A stretch of 64,000 nucleotides of DNA, from the NCBI RefSeq assembly GCF_001865995.1, contig NZ_MLQQ01000018.1:1-64000 (forward strand). The letters are read 5' to 3'. The position numbers were made by a program, and so were the translations under genes. Positions 8,172 through 16,380 of the stretch are shown piece after piece (within the stretch, counting starts at the first letter, position 1; every line of letters starts with the position of its first letter). The stretch comes from Anaerobacillus arseniciselenatis. Its GTDB lineage: Bacteria; Bacillota; Bacilli; Bacillales; Anaerobacillaceae. The notes beneath the pieces are model-generated. The model did not search any database. It was not told the origin of the DNA and saw only the letters and a list, made by a program, of their open reading frames with translations.

Positions 8172-8201
8172 AGAAAGATGAAAATCCCTTCTTTTTCTTT
8201 T
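8160..8201 (+). terminator. Terminator of the 50-residue ORF
   Basis: GAAGGGA ... TCCCTTC stem followed by TTTTTCTTTT; the 5' arm overlaps the end of the coding region. Confidence 0.6.
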
Positions 8202-8287
8202 GACACAAAAAAGAACGTACGTTCCTCGCTTTTTCTAATGAATAAATGCAAAACAATCCATCATCTTATTAACAATTATTTAAACGT

Positions 8288-8327
8288 GTTTCCCAAATTA
8301 TAAATGATTGTGCTGTTATTGGGAAAC
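8288..8327. other. Hairpin upstream of the CNNM/CBS gene
   Basis: A perfect 9-bp stem GTTTCCCAA/TTGGGAAAC with a 22-base loop lies about 60 bp before the membrane-protein start. It lacks a T-tract, so a leader or operator role is more likely than termination. No riboswitch class is recognised. Confidence 0.3.
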
Positions 8328-8390
8328 TTAAGCTAGAAAGCACTAAACCATTATATTTCATTTACGTTTTGTAACAAGGTGGTGATCATT

Positions 8391-9641
8391 TTGGAAGCTT
8401 TTCCTTATTTTTTTACGGTATTATTAATTCTTCTTTTATTTTTATCGGCGTTTTTTTCATCAGCTGAGACGGCGTTTTCCAGTGCGAATAAAATACGCTT
8501 GAAAAATTATGTAGATGAAAAGCGAAAAGGTAGTAAAAATGCGTTAATGATAACTGAGAATTTTGATAAAGGGCTGTCGACAATATTGGTTGGTAATAAT
8601 GTCGTTAATATTGGTGCTGCGACAATTTCGGCGAAGCTTGCGACCGACATTTTTGGTGCGGGTACCGGAATGATCATTAATACGGTGGTGATGACTACAT
8701 TAGTGCTTATTTTTGGTGAGATTTTACCGAAATCTTATGCGAAAGAGAACGCAGAATCGTTCGCTTTAAAAATTTCTGGGATTCTATCTTTTTTGATGAA
8801 AATGTTGGCACCGATTACGACCGTTTTTATTGCTTTGAAAAATCAAATTTCAAAAATGATTACTTCTAAAGAATATGTTCCTTTAGTCACTGAAGAAGAA
8901 TTAAAAGTTATGGTCAATATTAGTGAAGAAGAGGGCGTGATTGATAAAAAGGAAAAGGACCTCGTTCATAGCGCGCTTGATTTTGACGAAATTGTCGTTG
9001 GCGAAATTTTAACACCGAGAATTGATATGGTCGCTGTCGAAGTCCATGATGACCATGAGGAAATTTTAAATATGTTTTTACAAGAGCGTTTTTCGAGAGT
9101 GCCTGTTTATGAAGAAACGACCGATAATATTATTGGCATTTTATCGGAAAGAGAATTTCTGTCTTGTCTTGTCCAAAACAAAACGTTTAAAGTTCGTGAC
9201 TTATTAAGAAAGCCGATGTTTGTTGTTGAATCATTAAAAATTTCGTCGCTACTTCCGGAACTGCAAAAAAATAAAACTCATATGGCAATTGTCATTGATG
9301 AGTTTGGTGGCACGGAAGGACTGATTACGATGGAAGATATTTTAGAAGAGATCGTCGGTGAAATTTGGGACGAACACGACGAAAAAGTCAGTATAATCAA
9401 TCAAATCGATGAAAATACGTACCAATTATCCGCTGATTTTTCATTAACTGATTTTTGCGGACTAATGAATGTTCCAATCCCTAATAGCTCTTACCATTCG
9501 CTTGGTGGCTGGGTCGTTGAAAGAATCGAAAAAATACCGACTGTCGGTGAAGAATTTCATTATCACCATTTAACCATTACAGTTCATAAAATGGACGGCA
9601 AACGGATCCGACAACTCGTTGTGAAAAAGCATGTGCGTTAG
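8391..9641 (+). CDS. CNNM/CBS-domain membrane protein (CorC/HlyC family)
   Basis: This protein of about 416 residues has three parts. An N-terminal DUF21/CNNM membrane domain (about 1-180) contains SSAETAFSSANK, a CBS pair (about 195-320) includes ILTPRIDMVAVE and MAIVIDEFGGTEGLITMEDILEEIVGE in successive segments, and a CorC_HlyC domain closes it. Family members are linked to magnesium/cobalt efflux and ion homeostasis at the membrane; the substrate here is not shown. TTG 8391 sits eight bases after AAGGTGG and is preferred; GTG 8379 and 8382 overlap the ribosome site. It lies between tRNA-Sec and selB, but a selenium role is not evident. Confidence 0.85.
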   Translation: MEAFPYFFTVLLILLLFLSAFFSSAETAFSSANKIRLKNYVDEKRKGSKNALMITENFDKGLSTILVGNNVVNIGAATISAKLATDIFGAGTGMIINTVVMTTLVLIFGEILPKSYAKENAESFALKISGILSFLMKMLAPITTVFIALKNQISKMITSKEYVPLVTEEELKVMVNISEEEGVIDKKEKDLVHSALDFDEIVVGEILTPRIDMVAVEVHDDHEEILNMFLQERFSRVPVYEETTDNIIGILSEREFLSCLVQNKTFKVRDLLRKPMFVVESLKISSLLPELQKNKTHMAIVIDEFGGTEGLITMEDILEEIVGEIWDEHDEKVSIINQIDENTYQLSADFSLTDFCGLMNVPIPNSSYHSLGGWVVERIEKIPTVGEEFHYHHLTITVHKMDGKRIRQLVVKKHVR

Positions 9642-9644
9642 CTG

Positions 9645-9745
9645 TTTTTGTGGTTAGTTGGTTTGTTGGTTAGTGGTTAGGGCCCTCGACCTACGTTTCG
9701 TGTGAGAAGGTGACGGCAGGGACGGCCGCCATGCGGGTTTTGTAT
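9645..9745. repeat. GGTTTGTTGGTTAG repeat family, copy A
   Basis: Contains GGTTAGTTGGTTTGTTGGTT, then a GC-rich part (GGCAGGGACGGCCGCCATGC) and GGGTTTTGTATATA. Related copies lie near 24066, 27362, 35856 and 44533. It fills most of the gap before selB. Confidence 0.75.
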
Positions 9746-9937
9746 ATAAAACAAGTGACGACTTTTCTTAATGATGTCGATAGTCTTTGACCATGTATTA
9801 AAGAGGAGAATTGTCTATTTATTCTTTTCTTAAAAAAGTCATGCTATTTCCCTTGCAACGAAAGTCTTAATAAGAGTAAAGTATATAGGGAGTAGCTTAA
9901 TACATACATAAAAGTTTTAGGAAAGGCTGGTATACAT

Positions 9938-11860
9938 ATGGGAGATCGTTTTTATACGATTGGCATGGCAGGACATATCGATCACGGAAAAACAACGTTA
10001 ACTAAGGCGTTAACAAATATAGATACAGACCGCTTAAAAGAAGAAAAAGAACGAAGCATTTCCATAGAATTAGGGTTTGCACCGTTAAAGCTTAAAAGTG
10101 ATGTGAAAGTATCGGTGATCGACGTTCCAGGTCATGAGAAGTTTATTCGACAAATGATTGCCGGTGTGGCGGGAATTGATTTAGTCATGCTCATCGTTAG
10201 TGCCGATGAAGGAGTAATGCCTCAGACGAAAGAGCATTTAGATATTTTATCTTTATTAGGGATCAAAAACGGAATTGTTGTTGTTACAAAAATTGACCGA
10301 GTTGACGAGGAATTGTTAGAGCTCGTTCAAGAGGATATTGCTTTAGAAGTGGAAGGGACGTTTTTAGAAGATGCCCCATTTGTTTTCGTTGATAGTTTGT
10401 CAAAAAAAGGGATTGATCAACTGAAAGATGTTATTGAAGAAAAATTGAGTGACGTTCCGAGTCGTGATGCGAAAGGTGCGTTCCGTCTTCCGATTGACCA
10501 AGTGTTTACGGTTCATGGGCAAGGTACCGTCGTTCGAGGAACGATTTACGAAGGAGCGATTCAAGAAGGGGATATACTTGAAATTTTACCGAAAAACGCG
10601 AAGGTGAGAGCGAGACAACTTCAAGTGCACCACCAAAAACAAGAACGAGGCTTTGCTGGTCAGCGTGCTGCCATTAACTTAGGTGGGGTCTCAAAAGAAG
10701 GCGTAAAACGCGGAGATGTCCTCGTTTCTACTCAGCATTACGCAACAACGTCGACGATTGACGTTTCCTTGCAAACATTAAAAGATTTAAAGTATCCGTT
10801 AAAGCAACGTGGCTATATCAAACTTCACCTCGGAACCGCAGAAGTTTACGGAAAAGTTGTTTTCTTTGATCGCAATGAATTAGAAGGCAATGGAGATACA
10901 GTTCTTTGTCAGCTTCGTTTGGATGAACCGATTGTAACGAGAAGAGGCGATCGGTTTATTTTACGAAGACCGTCTCCAGTCGAAACGATTGGTGGAGGAT
11001 TTGTCATTGATCCGAACGGTGAAAAGTATAAATTCGGTGAAAAGACGGTTGAAATGCTCGAAAGAAAACGAGAAGGTACGCCAATTGAAAGGATCACCGA
11101 TACATTAAAAGAAGAGAAATTTTTATCGGCAAAAGAGTTACAAAAGCATGTCGATTTACAAGAAGGAGTTTTTACGGAATCGATTTCAGAGCTTAAAGAT
11201 AAGAATGAGTTGATCGAAACAGAACAAGGTGAGCTCGTTTTAACGCCGATTTTTAATGAGATTGTTGAGTTATTAAGTCAAGACTTAGCAGAATTTCATG
11301 ATGAATTTCCGTTAAGAGAAGGGAAAAATAAAGCAGAAGTGCTACAATCATTAAAGCAAAATTACCCGATGAAGTTGCTAGAGTTTACATTTGAGAAAAG
11401 TGTACAAGATGAGAAATTATCCAAACGTGGACAGTTTGTTGCGCTCAGTAGTTTTGAACCTCATTTTCCTAAAAAGTGGGCAAAACGGATGGAACAAGTC
11501 GTCGGTGAGCTTGATCAAGGTGGCATTCAAGTAGAAGGGTGGGAGCACATTATTGGAAGGGCGCAGCTTCCCCCGCAATACCAAGAAGATTTAAAGCACT
11601 ATTTATTACGATCAAACAAGGCGTATGCTTTTGATGATAAGCATATAGTTTTAGCAAAGCATTTCAAAGCTGCAGTCGAAAATTTACAGAACAACACCGA
11701 AGATGAGTTTGAGCTTCAAGATGCAAAAGCGGTTCTAAACTTATCTCGTAAATATTTAGTTCCGTTTATGGAATTACTAGATCGCTTAAATATAACGGTG
11801 AGAAAAGATTCGAAAAGACAATGGAAGAAGCGAGAGTACGATCAATGGATAAACAACTAA
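9938..11860 (+). CDS. selB: Selenocysteine-specific elongation factor SelB
   Basis: SelB (640 residues) is an EF-Tu-like GTPase that carries Sec-tRNA to the ribosome and reads the hairpin after a Sec UGA. The G1 motif GHIDHGKTTL (about 12-21), G3 DVPGHEKF (about 61-68) and G4 TKID (about 118-121) are intact. Domains II-III follow, for example VFTVHGQGTVVRGT. The C-terminal third carries the winged-helix repeats that bind the SECIS RNA, ending LNLSRKYLVPFMELLDRL. Length matches the family (600-640). The last 16 bp overlap the next gene when that gene is read from 11845. Confidence 0.96.
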   Translation: MGDRFYTIGMAGHIDHGKTTLTKALTNIDTDRLKEEKERSISIELGFAPLKLKSDVKVSVIDVPGHEKFIRQMIAGVAGIDLVMLIVSADEGVMPQTKEHLDILSLLGIKNGIVVVTKIDRVDEELLELVQEDIALEVEGTFLEDAPFVFVDSLSKKGIDQLKDVIEEKLSDVPSRDAKGAFRLPIDQVFTVHGQGTVVRGTIYEGAIQEGDILEILPKNAKVRARQLQVHHQKQERGFAGQRAAINLGGVSKEGVKRGDVLVSTQHYATTSTIDVSLQTLKDLKYPLKQRGYIKLHLGTAEVYGKVVFFDRNELEGNGDTVLCQLRLDEPIVTRRGDRFILRRPSPVETIGGGFVIDPNGEKYKFGEKTVEMLERKREGTPIERITDTLKEEKFLSAKELQKHVDLQEGVFTESISELKDKNELIETEQGELVLTPIFNEIVELLSQDLAEFHDEFPLREGKNKAEVLQSLKQNYPMKLLEFTFEKSVQDEKLSKRGQFVALSSFEPHFPKKWAKRMEQVVGELDQGGIQVEGWEHIIGRAQLPPQYQEDLKHYLLRSNKAYAFDDKHIVLAKHFKAAVENLQNNTEDEFELQDAKAVLNLSRKYLVPFMELLDRLNITVRKDSKRQWKKREYDQWINN

Positions 11861-12894
11861 GAGGTACGAATGGCACTGAGGCTTCACTTCTGTTTTTAAC
11901 CCCTTATTTTCACCAAGGGCGTGGCAATGCGACAACGGCAAAAAGAATTGTATCTGGGTTACAGTCGAATGATGTTAAAACGAATGTCGTTGCTTATGAT
12001 GAAGAAATAGTGTCTAGTGAGGTGTTAAGTTCAAGTGAGTTGCTTCACGTTCTTCATTTTAGGCGCTTTGCTGATTGGCTTGAGCAGAATAGTGTTACGT
12101 TTGAGCGGCCATTTGTGATTACATCAGGTGGTACAGACGTTAATATTGATATTTTTAAAGAAGAGCATGCAAAGAAGATCGGTACTGTTTTAAAGAGGGC
12201 CGCAGCAATCACTGTTTTCAGTGAAGATGCGAAGCTAAAGTTATGTAGTGTTTATCGTGGATTGGAAGAAAAAGTTTACATTATTAAGCAAAGTGTTTGG
12301 TTTCCAGAGACGGATGATGAAGTTGGGGGAAACAGTGTCGAACTACCACAAGAAGGTCTGAATATCGTTTTGCCAGCAGGTTTGAGAGCGGTTAAAGACG
12401 TATTATTTGTGTTACCAGCGCTAGTTAAGCTAAAGGATAACTTTCCAAATTTAACGTTTACGATCATCGGGGCTCCATTAGAAGACGAGGTGTTACGTGA
12501 GGTTCGTGAGGCTATGAAAAAGTACCCGTGGATTCAATACTATGAAGAAGTCGCTCTTGAAGAGATGGCAAGCATTTACAATAACAGTGATATGATTATT
12601 AACACCTCTTTATCGGAAGGTCAATCTTCTGCATTACTTGAAGCAATGTATGTCGGAAAGCCCGTCATAGCCAGAAATAACGGTGGCAACCGCAGCATTA
12701 TTCAACACGGTGAAACAGGTTTTTTATTTGATGATGTTCACGAATTTTATCAGTGTGTCGAGCAGTTGTTAACTGACGAAAGTTTAAGAGTAGCCATTTG
12801 CAAAAATGCGAGTAAATATGTGAAAGAGTCGCATTCGTTGCAGCATGAGATTGAGTCTTATGTAAGCTTGTATGAAAAAGTTTTGGGTGACTAG
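11845..12894 (+). CDS. GT4-type glycosyltransferase overlapping selB
   Basis: This protein of about 349 residues has a GT-B glycosyltransferase fold. The donor-site region carries LSEGQSSALLEAMYVGKPVI (the EX7E motif) and NGGNRSIIQHGETGFLF. The N-terminal half has SLLFLTPYFHQGRGNATT and ITSGGTDVNID. The start is uncertain: ATG 11845 and ATG 11821 both lie inside selB, and neither has a strong ribosome site, so translational coupling to SelB is likely. Its family cannot be assigned to a substrate. Overlap with selB suggests a link to selenium; a selenosugar-forming role like SenB would be one hypothesis, unproven. Confidence 0.8.
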   Translation: MDKQLRGTNGTEASLLFLTPYFHQGRGNATTAKRIVSGLQSNDVKTNVVAYDEEIVSSEVLSSSELLHVLHFRRFADWLEQNSVTFERPFVITSGGTDVNIDIFKEEHAKKIGTVLKRAAAITVFSEDAKLKLCSVYRGLEEKVYIIKQSVWFPETDDEVGGNSVELPQEGLNIVLPAGLRAVKDVLFVLPALVKLKDNFPNLTFTIIGAPLEDEVLREVREAMKKYPWIQYYEEVALEEMASIYNNSDMIINTSLSEGQSSALLEAMYVGKPVIARNNGGNRSIIQHGETGFLFDDVHEFYQCVEQLLTDESLRVAICKNASKYVKESHSLQHEIESYVSLYEKVLGD

Positions 12895-12969
12895 TAATGC
12901 CTAGCAGGGATTGTTGTTGTTAAGAAATTTTTTGAGAAAAGAATACAAGGATTAAACCTTTGGAGTATG

Positions 12970-13008
12970 GAGTGCGAATTCGTGTGCGTAATTCGTGCTC
13001 TATTTTTA
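12970..13008 (+). terminator. Terminator after the selB-glycosyltransferase unit
   Basis: GAGTGCGAATT pairs with AATTCGTGCTC (one two-base bulge), followed by TATTTTT. Confidence 0.6.
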
Positions 13009-13010
13009 AT

Positions 13011-13046
13011 GAAGCGGTAACTTTACTTTAATAAAGCGACCGCTTC
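13011..13046 (-). terminator. Hairpin downstream of the LysR gene
   Basis: GAAGCGGT/ACCGCTTC, an 8-bp stem just beyond the LysR stop in the minus direction. No long T-tract, so strength is uncertain. Confidence 0.45.
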
Positions 13047-13063
13047 AGGAGATCACATATTTT

Positions 13064-13939
13064 TTATTCATCGACAACATCTTCTTGACTGAGTGATACG
13101 AGTGAGACGATGGCAGGATGTATCTTTTTAGAATGTAAATAAGATAAATAAAAGCTTCGTTCATAAGGCAACTGATGAACGACTTTAATTCGCCCTTGCT
13201 TCATCGCTTGCGTCGCAGCGATGCTTGATACAACAGAATATCCGAGATTTGCTTCGACCAAGCTGATTACGGCTTCAGTTGTTTTTACTTTGGCCATACA
13301 GCGTAGGTCGTTTGTGGAAACTCCAAAACTTTTTAAGCTTTTTTCTACGCCTTGCCACGTCCCAGACTTTTCACTACGGAAAATAAATGGCAAGTCCTTT
13401 AGTGTTTTTAAATCGGTAATTTCCTCACTATCTGGTGGGCCGATCAAAATGAAATGCTCTTTTTTAATCATATGATTGATGATATCTGGATCTAGTGGTT
13501 CGATTCCAACGAATCCGATATCGATCGTACCTTCTTTTAAAAGGCCAGATATCTCACCCGACTCATGGATCGACAATTGAATATCAACACTATGGTGAAG
13601 GTTTAAAAATTTTCGTAATAAAGTGGGAACTATATATGTTCCTGGGACAGTACTTGCTCCGATACGAACGACACCGGTAAGTTCACCTTGTAGCCTACGA
13701 CATTCTTCAACTAATACATCCCAGTCATAGAGAAACTTTTTTCCTTTTTGATAAACAAGTCGACCTGCTTCTGTTGGTTCGACCGTTTCACGGTTTAATA
13801 ACGAAATACCGAGCTCAGTTTCTAATGTCTTAATTTGTTTACTAACAGCGGGCTGGCTAATGTTTAGAGTGTTTGCCACTGCTGAAAAGCTTTTATGGTC
13901 CAGTACCATCATGAAGGTCTTGATTCGTTTTAAATTCAT
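13064..13939 (-). CDS. LysR-family regulator, selenium-locus associated
   Basis: This LysR-type regulator of 291 residues has an N-terminal winged HTH (about 1-60, FSAVANTLNISQPAVSKQIK) and a periplasmic-binding-like effector domain (about 90-290, VRIGASTVPGTYIVPTLL). ATG 13939, six bases after AGAGGTG, is preferred over the in-frame GTG at 13948 that lies within that site. It is co-directional with selD, separated by a terminator. LysR proteins of a selenium-metabolism-associated subfamily sit beside sel genes in other bacteria, so control of selD or the divergent rdx is plausible. The effector is unknown. Confidence 0.85.
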   Translation of the reverse strand: MNLKRIKTFMMVLDHKSFSAVANTLNISQPAVSKQIKTLETELGISLLNRETVEPTEAGRLVYQKGKKFLYDWDVLVEECRRLQGELTGVVRIGASTVPGTYIVPTLLRKFLNLHHSVDIQLSIHESGEISGLLKEGTIDIGFVGIEPLDPDIINHMIKKEHFILIGPPDSEEITDLKTLKDLPFIFRSEKSGTWQGVEKSLKSFGVSTNDLRCMAKVKTTEAVISLVEANLGYSVVSSIAATQAMKQGRIKVVHQLPYERSFYLSYLHSKKIHPAIVSLVSLSQEDVVDE

Positions 13940-13975
13940 GAGATTCACCTCTTTAACTTATGAGGAACTTTATTA

Positions 13976-14007
13976 AAACGAGGCGACTGACATTGTGTGA
14001 GTCGCCT
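13976..14007 (-). terminator. Terminator after selD
   Basis: AGGCGACT ... AGTCGCCT forms an 8-bp stem. In the minus direction it is followed by CGTTTT, separating selD from the LysR gene; the other strand also has GTTTTA. Confidence 0.65.
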
Positions 14008-14022
14008 GTTTTATAGTTTTTC

Positions 14023-15075
14023 CTAACGGTTTACGTACATAAATCTTTCTTGCTTTTCTTCTACTTCACCGATAACTTTTGCTTCTTCGACTCCTAGTTT
14101 ATGTAAGTTTTCAACATAAACACTAGCTTCTTCTTTCGGTAAGCTAACTAAAAGTCCCCCTGAGGTAATCGCATCACATAAGATCCACTGTTCAAATTCT
14201 TCGATATCACTTCCATATTCTACATCGTTAGCAAGCCAGCGGTGGTTTGCTTTAGAGCCACCAGGAACGATGCCTTCTTGAGCTAACTCAGTAGTTCCAT
14301 CTAATACCGGTACTTCGCTAAAGTTCAGTTTGAAAGTGACATTGCTTCCTTTTGCCATTTCGTAAGCATGGCCCAATAAACCAAATCCGGTGATATCTGT
14401 GACTGAATTAGGATTTAAGTGTTGTAGGGCTGAGCTTGCTTTATCATTTAAAGTGGCCATTGTTTCCATTACTTTCTTCAATTGCGCTTCTGTTAGTTTG
14501 TCTCGTTTGATCGCCGTCGTTTGGATTCCAACACCAATCGGCTTTGTTAGTACGAGGACATCCCCTGGTTTTGCCCCGATGTTTTTGTACACTTTTTTCG
14601 GGTGAACAATTCCTGTAACTGAAAGTCCAAACTTAGGTTCTTGGTCATCAATCGAGTGACCACCAATAACAACAGCACCAGTTTCATTGACTTTGTCTGA
14701 AGCCCCACATAAAATTTGCGCTAAAACATCTGGGTTTAATTTTTTAATAGGAAAGCCAACGATATTTAAAACCGTTTTTGGCACGCCCCCCATTGCATAG
14801 ACGTCACTTAATGAATTTGCAGCAGCTATTTGACCAAACATATATGGATCATCAACAATTGGTGTGAAAAAATCAACTGTTTGAATCATCGCAATATCAT
14901 CCGTTAATTGATACACTCCAGCGTCATCTGAAGTTTCATGTCCTACTAATACATTAGGGTCATAGGCTCTTTTAGGTAATTGACACAAAACTTGTGCCAG
15001 GTCTTCAGGACCAATTTTACAGCCTCAACCACCTTTTGCTGTCATAGTTGTTAATTTTATTTGATTGTTTTCCAC
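14023..15075 (-). CDS. selD: Selenophosphate synthetase, itself a selenoprotein (Sec17)
   Basis: SelD makes selenophosphate from selenide and ATP. The gene must be read through an in-frame UGA at 15025-15027. From GTG 15075, ten bases after AGGAGG, the N-terminus reads KGGUGCKIG around residue 17, matching E. coli Cys17 and Lys20 of GAGCGCK. Total length is 350 residues with Sec. Later motifs include HETSDDAGVYQL and TDITGFGLLGHAYEMA. A caller that ignores UGA readthrough would start at TTG 14988 and lose the catalytic residue. A promoter and a SECIS-like hairpin are visible. It is divergent from rdx. Confidence 0.95.
15000..15012 (-). promoter_or_regulatory. Candidate bacterial SECIS hairpin in selD
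   Basis: GGTC-CTGAA-GACC on the minus strand begins 12 nt after the Sec UGA, the distance expected for a bacterial SECIS. The stem is short (4 bp) with a 5-base loop carrying a G. Confidence 0.6.
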
Positions 15076-15098
15076 GGTTAAAGCACCTCCTAACGAAT

Positions 15099-15128
15099 AG
15101 TATAAGCGTATTCTTTGATTTTTGACAA
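15099..15128 (-). promoter_or_regulatory. Promoter of selD
   Basis: Minus-strand TTGTCA and TATACT, separated by 18 bp, lie just upstream of the selD ribosome site. They give a very short leader. Confidence 0.6.
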
Positions 15129-15176
15129 ATAATATCATAAAATAGGAACAAATTTTACTGGGGAGTGAGTTTTTTT

Positions 15177-15410
15177 ATGAATATTGAAGTTCAATTTTGC
15201 ATGATGTGAAACTACGCACCAAAAGCTGCGAGTTTCGCAGAAGAAATATTTAACAACTTTCGTACAGAAGTGGCCAATGTAGATCTTGTTCCAAGTTCTG
15301 GTGGCGCTTTTGAAGTCATTGTCAATGGCGAGAAGATTTATTCTAAACTTCAAACTGGAGAATTTCCCAATAATGAAGAGGTTATTGCGAAGTTAAAGCA
15401 ATTTAAATAA
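15177..15410 (+). CDS. Rdx/SelW-like selenoprotein with CxxU motif
   Basis: ATG 15177 follows GGGAGTGAG and reads MNIEVQFCMMU, with UGA at 15207-15209 as Sec11, then continues for 66 codons to TAA. The product (77 residues) has the thioredoxin-like beta-alpha-beta Rdx fold. C8-M-M-U11 sits after the first strand, and conserved features are VDLVPSSGGAFEV and a C-terminal helix. Relatives include SelW, SelT and SelH, thought to act in thiol redox reactions. A perfect hairpin follows the UGA at SECIS distance. A caller that treats UGA as stop would miss it. It is divergent from selD. Confidence 0.93.
15226..15240 (+). promoter_or_regulatory. Candidate bacterial SECIS hairpin in the rdx gene
   Basis: CTGCGA-GTT-TCGCAG is a perfect 6-bp stem with a G-containing loop. 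It starts 16 nt after the Sec UGA, inside the coding frame, as SelB recognition requires. Confidence 0.75.
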
Positions 15411-15478
15411 ATAAAGCAATTTACAATAAAGCATTGTGTACGACTTTATTGAGTTGCAGAAAAATATTTGAAGTATGA

Positions 15479-15517
15479 GAAGTGCGAATTAATTAATATA
15501 ATCTGCACTTCTTTTTT
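15479..15517 (+). terminator. Terminator after the rdx gene
   Basis: GAAGTGC ... GCACTTC stem followed by TTTTTT. Confidence 0.75.
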
Positions 15518-15607
15518 GTGTTTATTAAATTTTGAAATTATTAAAAAAATCCTACCAAAATTCCTATTTTTTCTTGTATAATATTAAGTGGACAGGCTTT
15601 ATTAAAG

Positions 15608-15690
15608 AGCGTGTTCAAAGAGGAGGATAATCAGAGCCAACGAAGAAATTCGAAAGCTATGATTACCGGACTTTTTGAACAACCTCTTAA
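15608..15690. repeat. GTTCAAA/TTTGAAC repeat, copy 1
   Basis: GTGTTCAAAGAGGAGGATAA ... ACTTTTTGAACAACCTCTT. The ends are inverted. A second copy at 22416 shares the inner TAATCAGAGCC and AGCTATGAT words. Confidence 0.75.
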
Positions 15691-15719
15691 AGAGAAATGA
15701 ATTGGAGAGGGAGGTAATC

Positions 15720-15857
15720 ATGAAGAAGAAATTTGCCAAAGGCTTTGGAATTGGCTTTGGGATTGGTGTATCGCTCTATTTAGCTGGACTTTATTTAGAG
15801 TACAAGGAAAAAGCCGAAGAAATGAAAGAAAGAGAAACATTTGGAACTGGACAATAA
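15720..15857 (+). CDS. 45-residue Gly-rich membrane-anchored protein
   Basis: ATG follows GAGGGAGG. The product has a basic start (MKKKFAKG), a Gly-rich hydrophobic segment GFGIGFGIGVSLYLAGLYL and a charged Glu/Lys tail, as in small YtxH-like membrane proteins. It lies between two repeat elements, so it may be independent of the selenium genes around it. Confidence 0.55.
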   Translation: MKKKFAKGFGIGFGIGVSLYLAGLYLEYKEKAEEMKERETFGTGQ

Positions 15858-15870
15858 TTGATTTTAAGTG

Positions 15871-15988
15871 AGTGAATTTCATAATTACCAAAAATGAGAC
15901 ACATCACACAATATATAGTTTGCGAATGATTTTGAACGCAACTATATATTGATCTTAGTGGCGAGAATAATGGATTATGAAATTCATT
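15871..15988 (+). repeat. 118-bp palindromic element, copy 1
   Basis: Outer inverted ends AATTTCATAAT/ATTATGAAATT enclose an internal hairpin ATATATAGTTTGCG ... CGCAACTATATAT. Other copies lie at 18661, 41324, 55815 and 60699, all in the same orientation. Confidence 0.85.
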
Positions 15989-16007
15989 AAAGTGAATAAA
16001 ACAATCA

Positions 16008-16040
16008 AAAGGTGATCGGGCGAACCGACCACCTTTTTTT
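16008..16040 (+). terminator. Terminator-like hairpin
   Basis: GGTGATCGG ... CCGACCACC stem followed by seven T residues, between the palindromic element and selA's leader. Confidence 0.6.
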
Positions 16041-16380
16041 ACCATCTACATGACTTTCTTCTGGGGTCTTATCGATTTGTTTTTTTCGGAGACACCTCCA
16101 TAGTTGTTCATTTTAGAACAATGAGTAATCAGCTACATTGTGCAACCGTTATCACCCCTTAGAGGTATTGAAAAGCAAATCCTTACCCTAAATAAATCAA
16201 TTCGATGGGAGAAAAAGCATTTAAGCGATTTCTCAATACTATTGTGTGTTTTCTTCGCTAAATTATTTATGGAAAAGTTTGTCTTGAACATTGCATTATC
16301 TGTTAGGATTTTGGGAATATTTTAGGTATAATCAACACATAATAAGCAGTTTAAGCTGTAGATCTTATGGGGAGTGGAAG
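16041..16380. other. Leader region of selA, no gene recognised
   Basis: About 340 bp without a supported gene. TATAAT at 16327-16332 sits about 50 bp before selA and could be its -10 box; no good -35 is seen at 17 bp. A frame open from 16291 into selA lacks a ribosome site. No known riboswitch is recognised. Confidence 0.4.

Noticed and set aside
14023-14988. SelD beginning at TTG 14988
   Set aside because: It would drop the conserved catalytic N-terminus; the frame continues upstream through a UGA to a GTG with an ideal ribosome site.
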